Part shown: in pieces, positions 1-10,500 of the stretch
Layout of the letters: each line of letters starts with the position of its first letter
How positions within the stretch are numbered: position 1 is the first letter of the stretch
DNA from: Neoalteromonas facilis
GTDB taxonomy: Bacteria > Pseudomonadota > Gammaproteobacteria > Enterobacterales > Alteromonadaceae
Length of the DNA stretch: 64,000 nt
Direction of reading: 5' to 3'
Assembly (NCBI RefSeq): GCF_002807665.1
Contig: NZ_PEAY01000001.1
Coordinates: forward strand, 682,001-746,000
Translations under genes and position numbers: made by a program
Notes under the pieces: generated by a model
Told to the model about the DNA's origin: nothing
Database searches by the model: none
Seen by the model: only the letters and a program-made list of their open reading frames with translations

Positions 1-1
1 C

Positions 2-94
2 AAAGAGGGACAAGTTCTGCACCATCGAGACTACGCCGACTATCAGCCGTTTCTGAAAGCACACGCCGAGATGAATGAAACGAAATCACCATAA
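2..94 (+). CDS. 3' end of an unidentified protein (partial)
   Basis: An open frame enters from the left edge and ends at the TAA at 92-94, giving 30 C-terminal residues. The tail is hydrophilic with several His and Asp/Glu residues and no motif I recognise. It lies about 130 bases upstream of the ylqF-like GTPase on the same strand. Whether it is a real gene end depends on sequence outside the window. Confidence 0.45.
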   Translation, partial: KEGQVLHHRDYADYQPFLKAHAEMNETKSP

Positions 95-224
95 ACATTA
101 CGGCAATATAATGGAGACAACACAACAAAACCGCTGGGCCCATAGAAACTCGAACAATAGAATTGAAACACTTATCCATAAATCAAGTACAATAGCGCTT
201 TAACATGGTGAAAAGGCAGTTCAA

Positions 225-1229
225 GTGGCGTTACAGTGGTTTCCGGGGCATATGCACAAAGCCCTTAAAGAGATTAAGGAATCTCTCAGTCAAGTAGACA
301 TCCTCATTGAGGTTTTGGATGCTCGCATTCCCTATTCCAGTGAAAACCCTGAAATTGCCAAAATCCGTGGCGACAAACCTTGCCTCAAGATTTTAAACAA
401 ATACGACTTGGCAGACCCAGAAATTACAGCTCGCTGGCAGGCGCATTTAGAAAGTGAACGCGGTGTCACCACCATTACAACTTCAAGTGACAAACCGGCC
501 GAGAGCAAGCAAATCATGCAGATCATACGCCGTATCTGCCCCGAAAAAGATGCGTCTGTTAAATCCATTAACGCCATGATTACAGGCATTCCGAATGTAG
601 GTAAGTCAACGTTGATTAATATCTTAGCAGGTCGCGTGATAGCCAAGACCGGCAATGAGCCAGCTGTAACCAAAGCCCAACAGCGTATACGTTTAGATAA
701 TGGCATAGTCTTACACGACACCCCAGGCGTGTTATGGCCAAAGTTAGAAAACCCCAATTCAATTTACCGGTTAGCGTCTTCAGGGGCGGTTAAAAACACC
801 GCGATGGAATATGACGACGTCGGGTTCTTTGCGGCTGATTATTTGATTAAAGCCTACCCTGAATTGATGAAGCAGAACTATAAGCTTGATGAACTGCCAG
901 ACACCGAAATAGAGTTTCTTGAAGCTGCCGCGAAAAAGCGTGGTGCTATCATGAGTGGCGGCAAAGTAAACCTGCATAAAATTTGTGAAGTCCTATTAAA
1001 CGAATTGCAGTCAGGAAAGCTCGGTAGGATCAGCCTAGAAACACCAGAAATGCTTGCGCAAGAACAGATCGAAATAGCCGAAGCTGCGGCTAAAAAGGCT
1101 GCTGAAAAAGCTAAACGTAAACAGCGTTTCAAAGACGGATCAGCGACGCCAGACAAACAAGAGCGCAAAGAAAAACGCACCGAAAAACGCGCCGAACAAA
1201 GTCGACGCATGAAGAAAAATCGCAGGTGA
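225..1229 (+). CDS. ylqF: Circularly permuted GTPase, YlqF/RbgA family
   Basis: A predicted ribosome-assembly GTPase of 334 residues. The G motifs are in permuted order: NKYD (G4) at 58-61, then GIPNVGKST (G1) at 121-129, then DTPG (G3) at 165-168. The N-terminal FPGHM signature is typical of YlqF. The family acts in maturation of the large ribosomal subunit. The C-terminal 60 residues are rich in Lys, Arg and Ala and probably contact RNA. The start is GTG at 225, about 8 bases after AAGG at 213-216; the ATG at 205 is in another frame. The exact role in Gram-negative bacteria is less well studied than in Bacillus. Confidence 0.9.
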   Translation: MALQWFPGHMHKALKEIKESLSQVDILIEVLDARIPYSSENPEIAKIRGDKPCLKILNKYDLADPEITARWQAHLESERGVTTITTSSDKPAESKQIMQIIRRICPEKDASVKSINAMITGIPNVGKSTLINILAGRVIAKTGNEPAVTKAQQRIRLDNGIVLHDTPGVLWPKLENPNSIYRLASSGAVKNTAMEYDDVGFFAADYLIKAYPELMKQNYKLDELPDTEIEFLEAAAKKRGAIMSGGKVNLHKICEVLLNELQSGKLGRISLETPEMLAQEQIEIAEAAAKKAAEKAKRKQRFKDGSATPDKQERKEKRTEKRAEQSRRMKKNRR

Positions 1230-1244
1230 TTTAGGTTGCCAATT

Positions 1245-2870
1245 TTACTGGCTAGGGCTTTCTACCACAGATAGCGCTACGGCCTCGGCAACGCGAATGC
1301 CGTCAATCCCCGCGGACCAAATGCCGCCTGCATAACCGGCTCCCTCGCCAGCGGGATAAAGCCCTTCTACATTAACGCTTTGGTAGTCTTTACCACGTTT
1401 AATGCAAACCGGTGAAGACGTACGCGTTTCGACGCCAGTCAATAAACCTTCCGCTTTAGCAAACCCTTTAATTTGACGGTCAAAGGCTGGAATGGCCTCG
1501 CGGATCGCTTCGGTCACATAGTCAGGCACGACCTTACTTAAATCGGTCAAGGTAATACCCGGCGTGTAAGAAGGCTGTACTTCGCCTAACTCAATGCTCG
1601 GTTTACCTTTCAGGAAGTCACCAATTAATTGTGCGGGTGCATGGTAATTTTCGCCCCCGGCTTTGAATGCCATTTCTTCTAACTTGCGTTGCAACGCGAT
1701 TCCTGCGAGAGGATGCCCTGGGTAGTCTTTCTCGGGTTCAATACCCACCACAATTGCGCTATTCGCGTTACGTTCGTGGCGTGAGTATTGGCTCATGCCA
1801 TTGGTCACTACGCGGCCTGGCTCAGATGCAGCAGCCACGACAGTGCCTCCCGGACACATACAAAAACTGTACACTGAGCGACCATTTTTACAGTGATGCA
1901 CCAGTTTGTAATCTGCCGCACCAAGGATCGGGTTGCCCGCATTATCACCAAAGCGACAGCGGTCAATCATGCTCTGCTCATGTTCAATGCGAAAGCCAAT
2001 AGAGAATGGCTTCGCTTCAATATAGACACCCTGGTCATACAACGCTTCAAAAGTGTCACGCGCGCTGTGCCCTACCGCTAGGATCACATGTTTGCACGGT
2101 AAGTATTCACCGTTCGACAAATGAAGACCTCTAACTTTATGTTGGCCTTCCGCGCTGTCCATATCGAGCTTTTCAACCCGGGTGCTGAAACGGATCTCAC
2201 CACCTAAGTCCAAAATCTGTTGACGCATCTTTTCAACCATATTGACCAACTTAAAGGTCCCAATATGGGGTTTGCTTACGTACATTATTTCTTCAGGGGC
2301 GCCAGCTGCAACAAATTCATGCAACACTTTGCGGCCATAGTGCTTGGGATCTTTGACTTGGCTGTATAGCTTTCCATCAGAGAAGGTACCCGCACCGCCT
2401 TCACCAAATTGTACGTTGGATTCAGGATTGAGTGGCTGTTTGCGCCAAAAACCAAAGGTGTCTTTTGTGCGTTCACGTACTGCTTTGCCGCGCTCAAGTA
2501 CAATTGGCTTGAATCCCATTTGCGCCAGAATAAGCGCCGCAAATAAACCACACGGCCCGAGACCAACAACGACAGGTCTTTCGCTCAAATCATCAGGGGC
2601 TTGAGCCACAAATTTGTATTCCATATCAGGTGTTTGACGCACTCCTTGTTGGGGAGAAAACTTGGTTAATAGCGCCTCTTCACCTTCTACTTCCACATCT
2701 AGGGTATAAATCAGTTTAATATCTCGCTTGTTGCGCGCGTCATAACCGCGTCTGAACACATTCAATGACAGCAACTGGCTAGCTGGAATGTTAAGCTTAC
2801 TCAACACAGCCTGCTCAAGCGCTGACTCTTCGTGAGCCAGAGGTAATTGAATATCAGTTAAACGCAACAT
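1245..2870 (-). CDS. FAD-dependent dehydrogenase (COG2509-like)
   Basis: A 541-residue flavoprotein. After an N-terminal domain of about 95 residues comes a Rossmann dinucleotide-binding motif, GLGPCGLFAA, followed by an acidic/basic turn (LERGK). A second FAD contact, VNVEGLYPAGEGAGYAGG, lies near the C terminus, as in family members that place the isoalloxazine-proximal motif there. No signal peptide or membrane segment is visible, so it is probably cytosolic. The substrate is unknown; annotations in this family are generic (NAD(P)/FAD-dependent oxidoreductase). It converges on the ylqF-like gene with only 15 bases between them and no visible terminator. Confidence 0.85.
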   Translation of the reverse strand: MLRLTDIQLPLAHEESALEQAVLSKLNIPASQLLSLNVFRRGYDARNKRDIKLIYTLDVEVEGEEALLTKFSPQQGVRQTPDMEYKFVAQAPDDLSERPVVVGLGPCGLFAALILAQMGFKPIVLERGKAVRERTKDTFGFWRKQPLNPESNVQFGEGGAGTFSDGKLYSQVKDPKHYGRKVLHEFVAAGAPEEIMYVSKPHIGTFKLVNMVEKMRQQILDLGGEIRFSTRVEKLDMDSAEGQHKVRGLHLSNGEYLPCKHVILAVGHSARDTFEALYDQGVYIEAKPFSIGFRIEHEQSMIDRCRFGDNAGNPILGAADYKLVHHCKNGRSVYSFCMCPGGTVVAAASEPGRVVTNGMSQYSRHERNANSAIVVGIEPEKDYPGHPLAGIALQRKLEEMAFKAGGENYHAPAQLIGDFLKGKPSIELGEVQPSYTPGITLTDLSKVVPDYVTEAIREAIPAFDRQIKGFAKAEGLLTGVETRTSSPVCIKRGKDYQSVNVEGLYPAGEGAGYAGGIWSAGIDGIRVAEAVALSVVESPSQ

Positions 2871-3052
2871 GTAGACTTACTCATCAGTAGATTGGATAGC
2901 TTCTTCGCAAAGGTGCGTAGTGTAAATCAGATGCTGCAATTTAGGTAGCTAAACGAGGCATTTCAACTATAGGGCAACAATGGAAACTTGTGTTTTAAAT
3001 GGGCTTGATTACACTATGCGGCATATTCACCTAGCAACGCTGTTCTCTGCGC

Positions 3053-3376
3053 ATGACCTTTGTAGTCACCGACAATTGCATTAAGTGCAAATACACCGAT
3101 TGCGTCGCGGTTTGTCCCGTCGACGCCTTCTTTGAAGGACCCAATTTTTTGGCCATTGATCCGGCCATTTGTATCGATTGCGCGCTGTGCGTTCCGGAAT
3201 GTCCAGCCGAAGCGATTTTTCAAGATAATGACCTTCCCCGTGGGCAAGAACCTTATCTGGCTATCAATGCTGAGCTCTGCCAACAATGGCCCAACATCAA
3301 TGAGTTAAAAGCGCCCCCTGCCGATGCCGACGAATGGAACGGCGTCGCGAACAAATTGCCGCTACTTGAGCGTTAA
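3053..3376 (+). CDS. fdxA: 7Fe-8S ferredoxin FdxA
   Basis: A small electron-transfer protein of 107 residues. Cysteines at 9, 17 and 50 match the [3Fe-4S] ligands of Azotobacter-type 7Fe ferredoxins, and those at 21, 40, 43 and 46 match the [4Fe-4S] ligands; Cys12 is the usual extra cysteine. The length and the C-terminal extension after the second cluster are normal for FdxA. The redox partner is unknown. It ends tail-to-tail with rlmE, the two stop codons sharing the four bases TTAA at 3373-3376. Confidence 0.95.
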   Translation: MTFVVTDNCIKCKYTDCVAVCPVDAFFEGPNFLAIDPAICIDCALCVPECPAEAIFQDNDLPRGQEPYLAINAELCQQWPNINELKAPPADADEWNGVANKLPLLER

Positions 3377-3993
3377 GCGCGGAAGCCTTTGCCTACCAAA
3401 TACACTTCACGAGAGCGAGGTCGAGACGCTGCAGGCTTGCGGACAATGACCTTATCAAACGAACGCTGTACGTCTTTGACGTATTCTTCGTAGCCCACAC
3501 CTTGAAACACTTTGGCGCAGAAGCTGCCACCGGGCTTTAACACGTTACGCGCCATATCAAGCGCCAACTCTACCAAATACATTGAGGTGTATTGATCGGT
3601 ACTTTTAACACCACTTAAGTTGGGCGCCATGTCTGAAATAACCGTATCCACTTGGCTACCATTGAGTGCTTGAAGAATTTCTTCGTACACTGCCTCTTCA
3701 GTGAAATCGCCTTGAATAAAGGTCACACCGATGATGGAATCCATCGGCAAAATATCAGACGCAATCACGCGCCCTGACTCACCAACGACAGGCGCGACGA
3801 TTTGAGACCACCCACCCGGCGCAGACCCCAGATCCATCACCACAGATCCCGGGCGATACAGTTTGTCTTTTTCATTGATTTCGATGAGTTTGTAGCTAGC
3901 GCGGGAGCGATACCCATCCATTTGCGCCTTCTTAACGTAGGGGTCGTTAACGTGCTCATCCATCCATTTTTTACTGGTCTTTGATCGGGCCAT
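3373..3993 (-). CDS. rlmE: 23S rRNA U2552 2'-O-methyltransferase RlmE (FtsJ/RrmJ)
   Basis: A SAM-dependent ribose methyltransferase that modifies U2552 in the A-loop of 23S rRNA late in 50S assembly. The 206-residue length matches E. coli RlmE (209). The SAM-binding motif [11 protein letters not shown] lies near residue 55, SDMAPN near 120, and the K-D-K-E tetrad appears conserved by eye. In E. coli this gene precedes ftsH; here ftsH is not downstream. The convergent neighbour is fdxA, with overlapping stops, so no terminator fits between them. Confidence 0.95.
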   Translation of the reverse strand: MARSKTSKKWMDEHVNDPYVKKAQMDGYRSRASYKLIEINEKDKLYRPGSVVMDLGSAPGGWSQIVAPVVGESGRVIASDILPMDSIIGVTFIQGDFTEEAVYEEILQALNGSQVDTVISDMAPNLSGVKSTDQYTSMYLVELALDMARNVLKPGGSFCAKVFQGVGYEEYVKDVQRSFDKVIVRKPAASRPRSREVYLVGKGFRA

Positions 3994-4088
3994 CGGGTGT
4001 GTCTTCTGTTGGTATCGCTAAAACGGCAAATATTGTATACTCACAGGCTCGAATTACAAACCTCCCACTGTAAAACAGGCTCGCCCAT

Positions 4089-4841
4089 ATGAAGCTTGAC
4101 GATGTCAAAAAGCTGCATCAAAAGAAGTATCGCTCACAATTTGGCTACTATCTGGTTGAGGGTGAACACCTCATATTAGAATTGCAAAAAGCCTGTCCAG
4201 ACACCGAAGGCGCTCGTGCGATCACTCTCTATGTGACCGAATCCAATCAAGAATGGGCCAAACAGCTATCCGCTGGGTTTGAATTGGTTGTAGTCAGCGA
4301 CAAACAAATGGCGCAGCTTAGTGATACCAAAACACCGCAAGGCATGATTGCGAGAGTCCCCCTATCACCATCAAAAGCGAGCGCTAATACCAAACTCTCG
4401 GCTTCACAACCCATGCGCTGTATTTATCTGCACGAAGTACAAGACCCCGGTAACCTCGGCACTATCATTCGCACATTAGCGTGGTTTGGTGAATTTAAAC
4501 TACTGCTGAGTCCTAACAGCGTAGACCCCTATAATTCAAAAGTGGTGCGCGCCAGTATGGGGGCGATATTCAGTTTGCCTATCGAGCTGGATGTGGCGCT
4601 GGAAACACTGTCGGATCGTTTCGCTAAGTTTGCCTATTTGGATCTGCAAGGCAGTACTATTAATACTCCCAGCTTTACCGATTATGAGTGTTATTTATTT
4701 GGCAATGAAGCTCGCGGAGTTCCGCATCAGGCGCTAACGCAATTCAATGCAAAACCCTATACCATTGCTGGAAGTGGAGTCATCGACTCGCTAAACCTCG
4801 CCAGTTCAGTGGGCATTTGTGCGTATCAGCTTTCGATTTAA
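4089..4841 (+). CDS. TrmH/SpoU-family RNA 2'-O-methyltransferase
   Basis: A 250-residue SPOUT methyltransferase. The N-terminal part (about 1-95) is the small substrate-binding domain that begins with a lysine-rich stretch and a GEHLILE-like segment. The C-terminal part (about 110-250) carries the three SpoU motifs: HEVQDPGNLGTIIRTL, LFGNEARGVP and DSLNLASSVGI, which form the knotted SAM site. The family methylates ribose in tRNA or rRNA; which nucleotide cannot be told from the sequence. It is divergent from rlmE with about 95 bases between starts. Confidence 0.9.
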   Translation: MKLDDVKKLHQKKYRSQFGYYLVEGEHLILELQKACPDTEGARAITLYVTESNQEWAKQLSAGFELVVVSDKQMAQLSDTKTPQGMIARVPLSPSKASANTKLSASQPMRCIYLHEVQDPGNLGTIIRTLAWFGEFKLLLSPNSVDPYNSKVVRASMGAIFSLPIELDVALETLSDRFAKFAYLDLQGSTINTPSFTDYECYLFGNEARGVPHQALTQFNAKPYTIAGSGVIDSLNLASSVGICAYQLSI

Positions 4842-4911
4842 TTAAAATAAAATACAGCAATCACGAGGTTAACGCCTAAGACGTTGAGAGTGCAGTAAAA
4901 CGCAATTCAGA

Positions 4912-7062
4912 CTAAAGCGTATACTTAAGTCCAATGAGAACTTGTCTACCTCTTGCGGGTATACCCTCTTCCAAACCAGCCTGTGGTGACCAGGTCGTGT
5001 AAGCTGCATCAAACAGGTTATTCGCTCTTAATGAAATATCGAGTTGTTCGTTTATTGAATAATAAAACATTGCGTTTGTCACAATGTAACTGTCGAGTTG
5101 TATGTTGCCATTAATTCTCGACAGTACCTTATCGTGATAGTACGCGCTTAAATTAAAGCTAAAATCGCTGAATTTATACTCGCCAATAACAAACAAAGAT
5201 GTATTGCCTACAGGTTCTTCTGCGATACGTTTAAACATGTGACTGGCACCACTGCGAACACGTAAATTTTCTGATAACTCCGCACTCACTTCCCACTCTA
5301 CACCACTGGTATTCGCATTTGATCTATTTTGCGGTTGAAATGCGGTAAAGCCAGGAACCACATCATCCACTAAGACAGGCACCACCATATCGTCATATTG
5401 ATTATAAAAATAAGTAAATGTTGAGCTGAAACTATCATGGTTCTCTGTCCAGGATAACTCATAGGTATTTACTTTTTCTGGAATTAATGCCGGGTTGGAA
5501 ATCCCCCCCGATGCTATTCCTGCGCGGGTTTCTACGAAAGAGGGTGCCCTAAACGCATCACCGTATAAGAGCTTGAATGTTGTATCAGTATCCCACTTCT
5601 TAACAAGCCCCAACCTTACGCTAAGGTGGTCACCGAAATCCTCGTAATCGTCGTATCTCAATCCTGATGTCAGTGTGATTGAGGGATCAACTTGCCAACT
5701 GCTTTGAGCGTACACACCGCTGCTTCGTCTGGAGGACGGCGTAAATAAATCAAAGCGCACCCCGCCAATATAAAAACCGTATTCGATGCCTGTCGTACTT
5801 GGAATCAGTCTTCCAGTTCGTTCCAGTTCTGCAATATCAATGTTGGTCTGAAACGGATTAAGACCTACCGATTCCTTTTTGTAAAGTAGACCGATATTCA
5901 GTAAATGATTGGGCGCGATCTGATACTTGGCATCAGCCCCAAACCTCTGTTGTTTAACGGTTCGGATATTTCCACCAATCATTTGCACTGTAATGCCGTC
6001 CGACCAATAGAGTGGATTTCCTGTTTGTATTGGATTTGGAGAGTCCGGAAACAAACCAAAACGGGAGTCAGCGTCATTGATGGAATATTCTGCAAACCAG
6101 TTAACATCAAATTGACCGAGCTGGTTGTCAGTTGATAACCGTATAGATGTGTTATCCACCAAGTGACGCTGTTCCCCATTGGCTTGACCACCAGCGATTA
6201 TAAAATCGTAACTGATGCGTTCATTGTGTCTGACTATCAGCTTAGTATCTTTGTAAAAGAGGTTGAGGAAAACATCAGTCTGTCGTTCTGGATCTTGCGT
6301 ATCGTTCAAGGAGCCAAAGAAGTTATAAAAATTAGGGTAATCATCACCATCATCACGATAGTACGCGAATGTTCCACTGATGCCCCAATTCTGACTATTA
6401 TGCGATGCCATCAAAACGGCACTTTTGGCGTTAAATTGACCAAGCTCGACTTGGGTAAATCGGCCATTGTCTTTAGTAATGATATTAATGACGCCTGAAA
6501 AAGCATTTGCTCCATACATGCTTGAACCAGGACCTCTGATGACCTCAACTTGCTTTACATTGGCCAGATTGATGCCGCGTTCCTGAGAAAAGACGCCTCC
6601 TGTAACGGGATCATTTAGCCTTATACCATCTAATAACACGAGAATTTCTCGTCCTACTGAGTTTGATCGGCGCCCTCTTACGACGGGCGTATAACTTCGA
6701 CCTTCGATATCAGAACGGGCGACAGTAAATCCGGGAATATAGTTGAGCAATTGATCTAAGGTGCGTACCCCCAAACTCTCTATCTCCGCACTTGAATACA
6801 CGGTTACACTTGCAGGAGTATAATTGATAGGCGTTGCATTTCGGTTTGATACAGCAACTTCGACGTTGAGTAGCTCTGATAAAGGCATTTCGAACAGCGA
6901 TTTTATCTCGTAAGCTTGAAGATAAAACGGGCAAGCGAGAATACCCAATACCGCTATATTTTTTAATAAGTAATGGCCTCTCCGCCTTGGTTGAACTATT
7001 TCATTACAAGGAGATAAAAGCGGGGTTCTATTTGAAAATAATTTTTCGATGCGCTCTATCAT
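4912..7062 (-). CDS. TonB-dependent outer-membrane receptor
   Basis: A 716-residue outer-membrane transporter. A hydrophobic export segment ends near residue 50, followed by a plug domain (about 65-185) with VEVIRGPGSSMYGANAFSGVINIIT, the standard plug ending, and then a beta-barrel rich in alternating aromatic residues. The last residues (GRQVLIGLKYTL) form a barrel-closing strand that ends in Leu rather than the usual Phe. About 30 charged residues precede the export segment, unusually long, and no closer ATG is present. The ligand is unknown (siderophore, cobalamin or other). No TonB/ExbBD or periplasmic partner gene is adjacent. Confidence 0.9.
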   Translation of the reverse strand: MIERIEKLFSNRTPLLSPCNEIVQPRRRGHYLLKNIAVLGILACPFYLQAYEIKSLFEMPLSELLNVEVAVSNRNATPINYTPASVTVYSSAEIESLGVRTLDQLLNYIPGFTVARSDIEGRSYTPVVRGRRSNSVGREILVLLDGIRLNDPVTGGVFSQERGINLANVKQVEVIRGPGSSMYGANAFSGVINIITKDNGRFTQVELGQFNAKSAVLMASHNSQNWGISGTFAYYRDDGDDYPNFYNFFGSLNDTQDPERQTDVFLNLFYKDTKLIVRHNERISYDFIIAGGQANGEQRHLVDNTSIRLSTDNQLGQFDVNWFAEYSINDADSRFGLFPDSPNPIQTGNPLYWSDGITVQMIGGNIRTVKQQRFGADAKYQIAPNHLLNIGLLYKKESVGLNPFQTNIDIAELERTGRLIPSTTGIEYGFYIGGVRFDLFTPSSRRSSGVYAQSSWQVDPSITLTSGLRYDDYEDFGDHLSVRLGLVKKWDTDTTFKLLYGDAFRAPSFVETRAGIASGGISNPALIPEKVNTYELSWTENHDSFSSTFTYFYNQYDDMVVPVLVDDVVPGFTAFQPQNRSNANTSGVEWEVSAELSENLRVRSGASHMFKRIAEEPVGNTSLFVIGEYKFSDFSFNLSAYYHDKVLSRINGNIQLDSYIVTNAMFYYSINEQLDISLRANNLFDAAYTTWSPQAGLEEGIPARGRQVLIGLKYTL

Positions 7063-7335
7063 AAGTTAACGCGTCCATAAATGCGCCATGGCTCAATTTT
7101 GTTAGTATAGAGGGTTAATTCTGAGAACGAGAACGTAACTGCATCTGTTTACTGGAATTTTCACTAGCCATGTAATATTTTCTCTAAGTTTGCGTACTAC
7201 GTTACAGTTGTGAGACGGTAGGGCAACTTTTTAGTTTCCGTAACTTTAGTACACAATGGCTATGCTTTAAAACGCCTAAAACCGTTAATTTTGAAGGGTT
7301 TAAATATTTTATTGGAACATTATGGAATTATAAGG

Positions 7336-7412
<77 letters not shown>

Positions 7413-7439
7413 ATAGGTGTGCTTGACTAAGCGGCGCGT

Positions 7440-7468
7440 ATGTTAGCCATTCAACCTTGTTTCTGCAA
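7440..7468 (-). promoter_or_regulatory. Probable promoter of tRNA-Val
   Basis: On the minus strand TTGCAG (7468-7463) and TAACAT (7445-7440) are separated by exactly 17 bases. A GC-rich discriminator, ACGCGCC, follows, which is typical of stringently controlled stable-RNA promoters. The tRNA starts about 28 bases downstream of the -10. Confidence 0.65.
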
Positions 7469-7595
7469 GTGCTTTTCGCGCTTTTTTAAACCTTTTTTCA
7501 ACAAATCAAAATGTTAAGGCTATCTAATACTAGACGGGTCCATAAACAGGCTGCTACATTCATAACTAACGGTATGTAAGCACAGATTATCAACG

Positions 7596-10500
7596 TTGAA
7601 TAAAAACCTTGATCAAAGCAATACTCGGCTACTTAAAACTGCACTAGCGGCAGCGATAGTGCTAATTATCGTATCTATTGTGGTAACCCGCTTTGCACTT
7701 ATTTCTATTCGCGACAATGTGCGCAATGAAGTGGGTAACGCATTGACCGTTGTAATGGAAACAACCACAACAGCGTTACGACTGTGGCACGAGAACAACA
7801 TTATTCAGATAGTCGAAGCGGCATCGACTGACGGATTAAATGAATCTGTTGCAGCCCTGCTTGACCCAACAACGCCTGAGGGTGAACAAGCGGTTCTTGA
7901 AGAGTTATTGCATACCCGTTTTTTTGAATTGCAACGCCTACAAGGCCACAACGGATTTGACCTACTCAAACTAGATGGTGAGCGTGTCGTAACAACTGCC
8001 AATATCGCGGCCAATAAAGTCCCCGTATTTATCAACCAGTATGCTCATATCGTTCAGAGTATTATTGAAGAAGGAATAGCAGCGTATATTCCTCCGACAA
8101 AAGAATTTATCAAACAAAGCGAATTTATTACCTCGCATTACGTAGCACCGATAGTTTACCAAGGTGAAGTGATCGCACTGCTGGCATCCCATCACAGTCC
8201 CAAAGAAGAATTGTCATCCATTACTCAACTAGGGCGCTTAGGGAACTCTGGCGAAACTTATTTAATCAATGAGTCCGGCGAATTAGTTTCCGAAAGCAGA
8301 TTTATTGCCGATCTCACGCGCGCCAAATTAATTGTTTCAGGTAGCTCATCCATTTTACACGTGGACGTAAGAAACCCCGGTGTCGATTTAACGCTTGGTA
8401 AAAAAGCGTCAACTGAGCGAGATCAGCAACCGCTCACATTAGTGGCGCAAAGTATCATTAACCAATCTGCCGGCATGCAATTGGAAGGTTATAGAGATTA
8501 TCGCGGTGTGCCGGTGATGGGCGCTTGGAGTTACCTTGACTTTTTATCACTCGGTATCACATCAGAAATCGACGTGAATGAGGCAATGAAACCGTATTTT
8601 CGCGCGCGCTCAATCATCATATCACTATTGGCAATCATCATCGGATTCACGCTTGCATTGGGTGGCGTACTGTATGTTTTTTATAGCCGCGCGACTCACC
8701 TTATTAAAGATTCCGCTAGAGCGCTTGAAGAAGAAGTGTTGGCTCGTACCACCGAACTGAGACAAACAGCCGAACAACTGAAAAGCGAGAGGACGCTTAT
8801 TTCAACGGTTTTTGACGCAATCCCCGACCCTATTTTCTGTAAATCAGAAGATGGATATTACTTCAGGGTAAATAAGGCGTTTGCTGCGCTGTTGGGATTA
8901 AAAGTCGAAGACGTAGAAGGTAAGCATGACAATGAGTTATACAGTCGCGCAGAAGCTAATGCGTTTAAACAGGACGATAAAGAAACGCTAGCCAGTGAAA
9001 AACCGCGTATTACCGAACGCTGGACCGCTATCGGTGAAGAACAACAAGTATTGTTTGAAACGCGTAAATCAGTGTTTCACTTGCCAGATGAAAGCAAGGA
9101 ACTGATTCTGGGGATCAGCAGAGACATCACCCAGCGTAAACTCGCCGAACAACAACTCAAGCTCGCTACCCAGCAAGCCAATAATGCTAACAGCGCTAAA
9201 AGTGAATTTTTAGCCCGTATGTCACATGAAATTCGCACTCCCATGAATGGCGTGATTGGCATGCTTGAATTGCTAAGCCGTTCAACGTTGAATAACGACC
9301 AGCGGCAAAAAGTTAGCGTCGCGAAGACCAGCGCTGACGCGCTGTTGTCAGTGCTCAACGACATTCTTGATTTTTCTAAAATTGAAGCGGGTAAATTGGC
9401 CATCGAGGATATCGATTTCAATTTGCGTCAGTTAATAGAAGAAACCGCTCAATCACTTGCCATTCGAGCCGACACTAAAGGCATTGAGTTGTTGGTTGAT
9501 GTTTCTGAAATAGACTTTGACTTTGTTTCCGGTGATCCACTTAGGATCCGCCAAATTCTTACTAACTTGATCGGGAATGCCATTAAGTTCACCGAAGACG
9601 GTGAAGTTCATGTGGAGGCAACCTTAGTCAAAGAACAAGATGATCTGCGCTTACATTGCAAAGTTAAAGATACCGGTATCGGTATTCCCGATGACAAACT
9701 GTCTGGCTTATTTGAATCGTTTACCCAAGTGGATTCATCCACTACACGAAATTTTGGTGGCAGTGGACTAGGCCTGGCTATTTCCAAGCGATTAGTAAAC
9801 CTCATGGATGGTGAAATATCCGTTGATAGCCGTTTTGGAGAAGGCAGCTGTTTTGCTTTCAGCGTTCGTCTTAGAACGACTGATGTGGTGGTCTCTGAAA
9901 TCCCGCAAATCAGTCTTCAAGATTGGAAAGTGATGGTCGTCGATGATAATCAAACCAATATCGACATATTAAGTGCTCATTTGGATAACTGGGGGGCGAA
10001 AGTGGTAGCAGCACACAGTGTTGATGAAGCACTGGATATTTTGCGCATAAATCATCATGGAGCAGAGGCAACGCCTACTGCCAACTTCAACCTCATTTTG
10101 ACAGATATGCACATGCCACAAAAAGATGGCTTGTGGCTGACTGAAAGCGTGCGCAACCACTACACCAATGAACAGCTACCGATATTGATGCTAAGTTCAG
10201 TGTCCAGCCAAATTGCCAGTGCCGATCTGGCTCGACTGGGTCTAGACGGTTGCCTAACAAAACCGGTTGTCACCAGTGATCTGTTTAATGCTATAGCCTT
10301 GATTGCAGTTAATCAAAGCGGTACTGAAAAGCGAGTCTTCGTATCTGAGCATGCATTGCAACGATTACACAAACAGCACTCTCTGGATGTCCAATGGCCT
10401 GAAGATACCAGAATATTGCTCGTTGAAGATAATCAGGTGAACCGACTTGTTGCCGAGGGCCTGCTCGGTACCTTGAATCTTTATTGCGAGCATGCCGAGC

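Noticed and set aside
9077-9421. 114-residue ORF antisense to the hybrid kinase
   Set aside because: It mirrors the conserved HisKA region and has the Leu/Ser-rich look of a shadow frame.
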